Below, one piece after another: positions 13,731 through 17,921 of a stretch of 17,921 nt of DNA. The position numbers were made by a program, and so were the translations under genes. This DNA comes from Pseudomonadota bacterium (lineage in GTDB: Bacteria; Pseudomonadota; Alphaproteobacteria; Caulobacterales; Caulobacteraceae). The notes under the pieces were generated by a model. That model was not told the DNA's origin. It saw only the letters and a program-made list of their open reading frames with translations, and searched no databases. The DNA is taken from assembly GCA_023433585.1 (NCBI GenBank), contig JAEZCL010000104.1, forward strand, positions 1 through 17,921, given 5' to 3'. Within the stretch, counting starts at the first letter, position 1, and each line of letters begins with the position of its first letter.

Positions 13731-14870
13731 TCAGATCAGCAGCGCTTTCAGCACCCCGTCCAGCACCGGGCGCCCGGCGGCGGTGGCGGCGACGCGGCCG
13801 TCGGTCCGGGCCAGAAATCCTTGCGCCGTCAGCTCCCGCGCGCGTTCTTCCAGGCCCAGGCGGGCGATGAGATCGGCGGGAACGCCCTCGACGGTGCGAA
13901 GACCCAGAAGCAGGCGCTCTTCGTCCGCCTCGACCGATGACAGGGGCTGCGTTTCGCTCCAGGGCGCCTCGGCGGCCACGCCCGCCGCATAGTCGGCGAT
14001 GCGAGCGCGCGCGACGGTGGCGGTGCGGACCCCGCCGAGGGTCAACCGCCCGTGCGCCCCGGGGCCGACGCCGATGTAGTCGCCGCCGCGCCAGACATGC
14101 AGATTGTGGACCGAGCGCGCCGCCTCGCCCCGCGCGTGGTTGGAGACCTCGTAGGCGGTGAAGCCGCGCGCCTCCAGAACGGCCTGCGTCGTTTCATAGA
14201 GATCGGCGGCGCGGTCCTCACCCGGCGGGATCAGCGTTCCCCGCGCGAAGGCCCGACCGAAGGCGGTCGCCGGCTCGATGGTCAGCTGATAGGGCGAGAC
14301 GTGCTCGAACCCCAGGTCGACGGCGCGGTTCAGTTCGGCCGACCATTGATCGACGGTCTGGCCGGGCCGGGCGTAGATCAGGTCGATGGACAGGCGCGGG
14401 AAGGCGGTGCGCGCCAGCTCCAGCGCGCGCATGGCCTCCGCCGCCGAATGGTTGCGGCCCAGGAACCGCAGCGCCTCGTCCTCCAGCGCCTGGACGCCCA
14501 GGGACAGGCGGTTGACCCCCGCCTCGGCCAGGGCGGCGTAGCGGGCGGCCTCCGCGTCGGTGGGATTGGCCTCCAGCGTGATCTCGATGTCCCCGCCGCC
14601 GGGGAACAGGGCGCGCGCCCGGTCGATGACGCGGGCGACCTGATGGGGCGGCATGAGGGAGGGTGTGCCGCCGCCGAAGAACACCGACGCCAGCCGCCGG
14701 GGCGAGAGCCGCGCGGCCTGGGCCTCCATGTCGTTCAGGATCGCGTCGGCCAGGGCGGCCTGCTCGTCCGTCCGGCCCCGGTCGCGCACGACGTTGAAAT
14801 CACAATAGGGACAGATGCGCGCGCAGTACGGCCAGTGGACGTAGAGCGCGACCGTGCCGGGTTCAGTCAA
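13731..14870 (-). CDS. hemW: radical SAM heme chaperone HemW
   Basis: HemW is a radical-SAM protein that binds heme and delivers it to membrane targets; it was earlier called oxygen-independent coproporphyrinogen oxidase-like. The 379-residue protein has the cluster motif HWPYCARICPYC (Cys16, Cys20, Cys23), the FFGGGTPSLM motif, ITLEANPTD, GVNRLSLGVQ and SIDLIYARPGQ, and a C-terminal HemN-type domain (EERLLLGLRTVEGVP). I place the start at a TTG at 14870, which overlaps the rdgB stop by 8 nt; homology begins only a few residues later and no ATG or GTG is available nearby. The open frame upstream lies antiparallel to nothing useful and is rdgB in another frame. Confidence 0.92.
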   Translation of the reverse strand: MTEPGTVALYVHWPYCARICPYCDFNVVRDRGRTDEQAALADAILNDMEAQAARLSPRRLASVFFGGGTPSLMPPHQVARVIDRARALFPGGGDIEITLEANPTDAEAARYAALAEAGVNRLSLGVQALEDEALRFLGRNHSAAEAMRALELARTAFPRLSIDLIYARPGQTVDQWSAELNRAVDLGFEHVSPYQLTIEPATAFGRAFARGTLIPPGEDRAADLYETTQAVLEARGFTAYEVSNHARGEAARSVHNLHVWRGGDYIGVGPGAHGRLTLGGVRTATVARARIADYAAGVAAEAPWSETQPLSSVEADEERLLLGLRTVEGVPADLIARLGLEERARELTAQGFLARTDGRVAATAAGRPVLDGVLKALLI

Positions 14871-15465
14871 ACAGGGCGGCCTTGAGCTTGGCGAAGGCGC
14901 GCGCACGGTGGCTGACGGCGTCCTTTTCGGACGGCTCCATCTCACCGAAGGTCTGCGCGCCGCCCTCTGGAACGAAAATGGGATCATAGCCGAACCCCTT
15001 GTCCCCGCGCGGGGGAAAGGTCAGTCGCCCGTCGATGCGGCCCTCGACCACCAGGCAGGGGCCGTCGGGCCAGGCCACCGCCAGGGCCGAGGTGAACCAG
15101 GCGGCGTGATCGTCCGCGCCGATCTCCTCCAGCCGCGTCTCGACCTTGCCCATGGCCATGGCGAAATCCTTGTCCGGTCCCGCCCAGCGGGCCGAGAAGA
15201 TGCCCGGCGCGCCGTCCAGCGCCGCAACTGACAGGCCGGAATCGTCGGCGATGGCGGGCAGGCCGGAGGCATCGGCGGCGGCGCGCGCCTTCAGCACCGC
15301 ATTGCCGACGAAGGTGGATTCGGTCTCGTCCGGCTCGGGCAAATTCAGTGACTTCGCCGTAATGATCTCGAAACGGCCGTCCAGCAGGGCCTCGATTTCG
15401 GCCGCCTTGCCCGGGTTGTGGGTCGCCGCGACGATCCGCTGTCCCTTGTCCAGTCTGGGTTTCAT
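14863..15465 (-). CDS. rdgB: dITP/XTP pyrophosphatase (Ham1 family)
   Basis: This enzyme cleans the nucleotide pool by hydrolysing dITP, ITP and XTP to monophosphates. The 200-residue protein carries ATHNPGKAAEI (substrate-binding), FVGNAVLKARAAA, the catalytic ADDSGLSVAALDGAPGIFSA followed by RWAG, FGYDPIFVPEG, and SHRARA near the C-terminus, all in the expected order. Length is standard. AAGGAA stands just before the ATG. It is the first gene of the minus-strand series; an AT-rich upstream region (15480-15560) may hold its promoter. In many alphaproteobacteria rph precedes rdgB; here the neighbour is a divergent unrelated cluster. Confidence 0.96.
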   Translation of the reverse strand: MKPRLDKGQRIVAATHNPGKAAEIEALLDGRFEIITAKSLNLPEPDETESTFVGNAVLKARAAADASGLPAIADDSGLSVAALDGAPGIFSARWAGPDKDFAMAMGKVETRLEEIGADDHAAWFTSALAVAWPDGPCLVVEGRIDGRLTFPPRGDKGFGYDPIFVPEGGAQTFGEMEPSEKDAVSHRARAFAKLKAALFD

Positions 15466-15479
15466 GCGTTCCTTACCTA

Positions 15480-15660
15480 CACTTAATGCATTGCAAAATT
15501 TTAATATCGAAAAACGATAAATCCACTTGCCTGTTTCTCGGTAATTCCATATTGATAATCACCAAGAACGGACCGCACCGTTCTTGCAGATGCGAAAGAT
15601 GAAGCCTCTGTAATGTTGCGGCGCAACATAGCCGATCCTCACATTTCGATGAGGGCGGCG
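15480..15660. promoter_or_regulatory. AT-rich divergent control region with three inverted repeats
   Basis: This is the most AT-rich host stretch in the window, between rdgB (-) and the microprotein gene (+). Seen: TATCG-AAAAA-CGATA (15505-15519); a TATAAT-like GATAAT at 15554-15559; CAAGAACGG-ACCGCA-CCGTTCTTG (15563-15586, perfect 9-bp arms); and ATGTTGCG-G-CGCAACAT (15613-15629, perfect 8-bp arms). The second repeat would overlap a start site about 7 nt after the GATAAT. These are good operator or 5'-UTR hairpin candidates; which protein binds is unknown. Confidence 0.5.
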
Positions 15661-15684
15661 CCTCAGGAAAGACGGAGATAGACG

Positions 15685-15801
15685 ATGCATACGATGAACG
15701 TTTCCATGTGGATGGAAAAGGTCGGCGTGACCCTGGTCAGCGGCCTGATGATGGCGGGCCTTCCTCTGGCCATTGCGGCCATCATCGTCCAGTCCCTGTG
15801 A
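15685..15801 (+). CDS. 38-aa hydrophobic membrane microprotein
   Basis: ATG at 15685 follows a GGAG site by 7 nt. The product is 38 residues: a short Met-rich N-terminus (MHTMNVSMWMEKVGVTLVSG) and a hydrophobic helix LMMAGLPLAIAAIIVQSL that nearly ends the protein, so it is predicted to be a single-pass inner-membrane protein. Third positions are GC-rich as in neighbouring genes. It has its own upstream control region and a strong hairpin after it (15838-15901), so it could be a separate transcript or the first gene before the DUF2975 gene. Function unknown. Confidence 0.6.
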   Translation: MHTMNVSMWMEKVGVTLVSGLMMAGLPLAIAAIIVQSL

Positions 15802-15837
15802 CCCTCGTCACGCTGAAAGAGCTTTGACGACGGTCAT

Positions 15838-15901
15838 GAAGGACGCGAAAAACAAAACCGCGCGCGGGCTCGCCGGGCCCCGCGCGGCGATTTCGTCCTT
15901 C
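15838..15901. terminator. long hairpin, bidirectional terminator-like
   Basis: The outer arms GAAGGACG (15838-15845) and CGTCCTTC (15894-15901) pair perfectly, and the inner arms CCGCGCG (15858-15864) and CGCGCGG (15881-15887) also pair perfectly. On the minus strand the inner stem is followed by TTTTGTTTTTCG, a classical terminator tail; on the plus strand only CGATTTCG follows. It may limit read-through in both directions between the microprotein gene and the DUF2975 gene. Confidence 0.6.
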
Positions 15902-15930
15902 GACCCGGCCTGACAGGGGACTTGCCCGTC

Positions 15931-16509
15931 ATGCCGCTCCATATTCGCCCGCCCGTGTTGAGTCCGTCCAGACTGAAGGCGCCTGGACTTAAGGCCTTGG
16001 GGCCGGGCTCGGTGTCCAGCCTGCTGAAGATCGCGCTGGACGTCGCCTATATCCTGCTTTGGCTGATCGTCGGCGTGCTGGTGCTGCTGCTGATCGCCGC
16101 GCTGTTCGTGCCCCTGGACGGTTTGACCGTCACCGTGAGGGATGAGGGCCGGCTTCCGCTCACCCGGTTCCTGATGGTGTTCGGGGTGGGGCTGTGGACC
16201 GCCTATGCCGGCGCCTTCGTGCTGATCCTGCGCAACCTTCGAAAGATTTTCCGCACCCTGACTCTGGGCGACCCGTTCCAGCCCGAGAACGTGCGCCGTC
16301 TGCGCGCGGTCGGCGTGATCCTGGCGGCGGTGACCGGCGGCGGCTTCGTCGCCCAATGGATCATGGCGCGCATCGCGCCCGGGGTCCTGTCGTCGCAGGG
16401 GCTCAGCGACCTGCTCACCCCGGTGTTTTCCGTGCTAGTCGTGTTCGTGCTCGCCGAGGTGTTCCGCGAGGGCGCCCGTCTGCGCCGCGAATCCGAACTG
16501 ACCATCTAG
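15931..16509 (+). CDS. DUF2975 membrane protein
   Basis: An inner-membrane protein of 192 residues with four predicted transmembrane helices: about 35-60 (ALDVAYILLWLIVGVLVLLL), 80-105, 125-145 and 160-180. The loop TLTLGDPFQPENVRRLRAVG between the second and third helices is characteristic of DUF2975. Members are usually encoded with a small YozG-like Xre regulator, exactly as here (24-nt gap). The biochemical function is not known; a membrane sensor or partner for the regulator has been supposed. I chose ATG 15931 over TTG 15922 because AGGGGA (15915-15920) is then at a proper distance. Confidence 0.88.
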   Translation: MPLHIRPPVLSPSRLKAPGLKALGPGSVSSLLKIALDVAYILLWLIVGVLVLLLIAALFVPLDGLTVTVRDEGRLPLTRFLMVFGVGLWTAYAGAFVLILRNLRKIFRTLTLGDPFQPENVRRLRAVGVILAAVTGGGFVAQWIMARIAPGVLSSQGLSDLLTPVFSVLVVFVLAEVFREGARLRRESELTI

Positions 16510-16533
16510 TTTCCCCGAAAGCGTATCTGTTTC

Positions 16534-16782
16534 ATGGCCATCCGCGTCCAGCTTGACCGCATCCTGCTCGAACGGCGCATGTCGCTGACCGAGCTGGCCG
16601 ACCGTGTGGGCGTGACCCTGGCCAATCTGTCGATCCTGAAGACCGGCAAGGCGCGGGCCATCCGCTTCTCGACCCTGGACGCCCTGTGCCGCGAACTGGG
16701 CTGCCAGCCCGGCGACCTTCTGGTCCATGAGCCGGGGCCGCAGGGGCCGCCCGACGAGGCCGACACCGACGACGGCGCCTGA
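16534..16782 (+). CDS. YozG-like Xre-family transcriptional regulator
   Basis: An 82-residue DNA-binding protein. The helix-turn-helix covers about residues 5-60 (LLERRMSLTELADRVGVTLA, NLSILKTGKARAIRFSTLDA, LCRELGCQPGDLL), the pattern of the small YozG/HTH_26 regulators that accompany DUF2975 proteins. The C-terminal tail is acidic and Pro-rich (GPPDEADTDDGA). It probably regulates its own cluster; the inverted repeats at 15505-15629 are the obvious sites to test. No good ribosome-binding site is visible, suggesting coupling to the upstream gene. Five bases separate it from the Smr gene. Confidence 0.9.
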   Translation: MAIRVQLDRILLERRMSLTELADRVGVTLANLSILKTGKARAIRFSTLDALCRELGCQPGDLLVHEPGPQGPPDEADTDDGA

Positions 16783-16787
16783 TCGCC

Positions 16788-17336
16788 ATGGGCCGCCGCC
16801 TGACCCCCGAGGACCGACGCATCTGGGACCGGGTGGCGCGCACGGTCACGCCGTCGGGGGCGAAGAAACCGGGCGCCGTCGAACCGCCGCCGGAGTCGCC
16901 CGAACCGCCCAGGGCGCCGCCGAAATTCGTGAAGCCGTCCCGGTCGTCCGCGCGGCCGGCGCCGCCGCCTCCGCCGCGCCCGGTCGTCGCCCCCCGTCCG
17001 GCCCATGCCGCGCCGGACGAACTGGAGCCGCGCCGCCATCGCCGCCTGGCCCGCGAGCGCGATCCCATCGAGGCGGTGCTGGACCTGCACGGCTTCGGCC
17101 GCTTCGAGGCCCAGGATCAGGTGACGGCCTTCCTCACTTGGTGCCAGGCGCGAGGCCTGCGCGCGGTGCTGCTCATCACCGGCCAGGGGCGGCGGGGCGG
17201 CGGCGTGATCCGCGCCTCGGTCCATGAATGGCTGCAGTCGCCGGCCCTGCGCGGCGTGGTGGCCGGGTTCGGCGCGTCCCACCGTCGTCACGGCGGCGAC
17301 GGCGCGGTCTATGTGACGCTGAAGCGGCGCGTCTGA
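16788..17336 (+). CDS. Smr (small MutS-related) domain protein
   Basis: A 182-residue protein with a short basic N-terminus (MGRRLTPEDRRIWDRVARTV), a Pro/Ala/Arg-rich, probably disordered linker (about 25-85) and a C-terminal Smr domain: LDLHGFGRFEAQDQV, LLITGQGRRGGGVIRASVHE and HGGDGAVYVTLKRR. These are the usual LDLHG, TGxG and GGxGAxYV motifs. Smr domains have nicking or structure-specific endonuclease activity in MutS2 and eukaryotic relatives; for the stand-alone alphaproteobacterial form the role is unsettled. It follows the Xre gene at 5 nt and may be co-transcribed. The C-terminus ends 4 nt from the convergent gene. Confidence 0.9.
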   Translation: MGRRLTPEDRRIWDRVARTVTPSGAKKPGAVEPPPESPEPPRAPPKFVKPSRSSARPAPPPPPRPVVAPRPAHAAPDELEPRRHRRLARERDPIEAVLDLHGFGRFEAQDQVTAFLTWCQARGLRAVLLITGQGRRGGGVIRASVHEWLQSPALRGVVAGFGASHRRHGGDGAVYVTLKRRV

Positions 17337-17340
17337 GCGT

Positions 17341-17921
17341 TCAGGATTCCGGCTCGGTCGCCGGCGCCGCAGGCGTGGCGCCGTCAGGCAGGCCGATGTG
17401 CGCCAGCACCCAACGATAGGCGCCGCGCCGCTCGAAGGTGAAGATGGTCTCCGACCCGCCTTCGTCGACCACGGCCAGGCGGGCGCTGTTGACGCCCCAG
17501 TAGCGCGGGCGGGGCCAGGGGGAGTCATTCAGAGTCTCGGCGGGCAGGGCCGTCGCGCCGGGGCGCGAACGCTCCGAGGCGTAGCGGCCCTCGCCCCGCG
17601 TCAGCCCCGTCAGGGCCGCCGGGGTCAGATAGGCGTTCACGTCCGGCGTCGGACGCGTGGCGTCCTCGAACTGGCGGCGCACCGCGCCCACCGGATCCTG
17701 CAGGAAGGAGGGGGGCGGCGCCTGGAATTCGGGCCGGTCCTCCAGTTGCGGGCGCAGCGACCGGCGCACCGCGTCGAAGTCCACCACGGCCGACAGCCCG
17801 TTCACGTCATTGGACTGGGCCGCCGAGCGCATGGCGAAATAGGCCACGCCCGGCGCGGCGAAGAAGCCTGCGACCGCCGCCGCGACGGCCAGCAGGAACA
17901 GATTGAACAGCGCGCGTTTCA
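17341..17921 (-). CDS. DUF2939-like membrane-anchored protein (5' edge cut)
   Basis: The open frame runs to the right window edge; there the minus strand begins TG-AAA-CGC-GCG, so only the first base of a presumed ATG/GTG/TTG lies outside and the protein would have 193 residues. The N-terminus (KRALFNLFLLAVAAAVAGFF) is a signal anchor or signal peptide. The next part, MRSAAQSNDVNGLSAVVDFD, AVRRSLRPQLEDRP and a later ALTGLTRGEG, matches the DUF2939 pattern. The C-terminal part (ARLAVVDEGGSETIFTFERR) looks like a beta-rich domain. Exported or periplasmic location is likely; function unknown. Convergent with the Smr gene. Confidence 0.8.
   Translation of the reverse strand, partial: KRALFNLFLLAVAAAVAGFFAAPGVAYFAMRSAAQSNDVNGLSAVVDFDAVRRSLRPQLEDRPEFQAPPPSFLQDPVGAVRRQFEDATRPTPDVNAYLTPAALTGLTRGEGRYASERSRPGATALPAETLNDSPWPRPRYWGVNSARLAVVDEGGSETIFTFERRGAYRWVLAHIGLPDGATPAAPATEPES

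Noticed and set aside
15808..16356. Minus-strand open frame opposite the DUF2975 gene
   Set aside because: Gln/His-rich shadow of a clear membrane protein gene, and it also crosses a terminator-like hairpin.

Overview
The window is a stretch of GC-rich alphaproteobacterial chromosome, most probably from a Caulobacteraceae member such as Brevundimonas. The main clue is a hybrid histidine kinase with the DHp-CA-pseudoreceiver-receiver layout and the DDR-containing linker of Caulobacter ShkA. It sits beside comM, gshB, a SirB1-like gene, yraN, rsmI, hemW and rdgB. These assignments come from reading motifs and remembered gene order; no database was searched.

Layout. Positions 1-1872 hold the 3' part of a malic enzyme with a phosphotransacetylase-like tail (+), followed by a short intergenic region with a possible 25-codon ORF. 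On the minus strand, 2121-5430 carries shkA followed by an AmpG-family permease; a 40-nt gap between them can form two competing hairpins, one of which hides the permease ribosome-binding site. From 15465 down to 5517 (minus strand) runs the housekeeping series rdgB-hemW-rsmI-yraN-sirB1-like-gshB-comM, with stop/start overlaps at three of the junctions. From 15685 to 17336 (+) there is a 38-codon membrane microprotein, a DUF2975 membrane protein, a YozG-like Xre regulator and an Smr-domain protein. A convergent DUF2939-type gene loses only the first base of its start codon at the right edge.

The unusual part is a 3301-bp insertion (6174-9474) that splits comM. It is an IS1595-family (ISXO2-like) transposable element with near-perfect terminal inverted repeats and an 8-bp palindromic target duplication (GAATATTC). 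Removing the element and one duplication restores a 522-codon comM reading frame exactly. Besides the transposase, the element carries a 308-aa protein of unknown function that may be leaderless and expressed from inside the left repeat, a DUF6471 small regulator divergent from the transposase, a 158-aa coiled-coil/winged-helix-like protein, and a 45-aa one-pass membrane microprotein whose start codon overlaps that of the divergent 158-aa gene. It also has a roughly 215-nt non-coding segment with a near-consensus sigma-70 promoter, several hairpins and a terminator-like end. That segment looks like a structured small RNA and is the best candidate here for something undescribed.

Functionally, the cell probably lacks working ComM, so integration of DNA by natural transformation may be impaired. 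The rest of the housekeeping operon looks intact.
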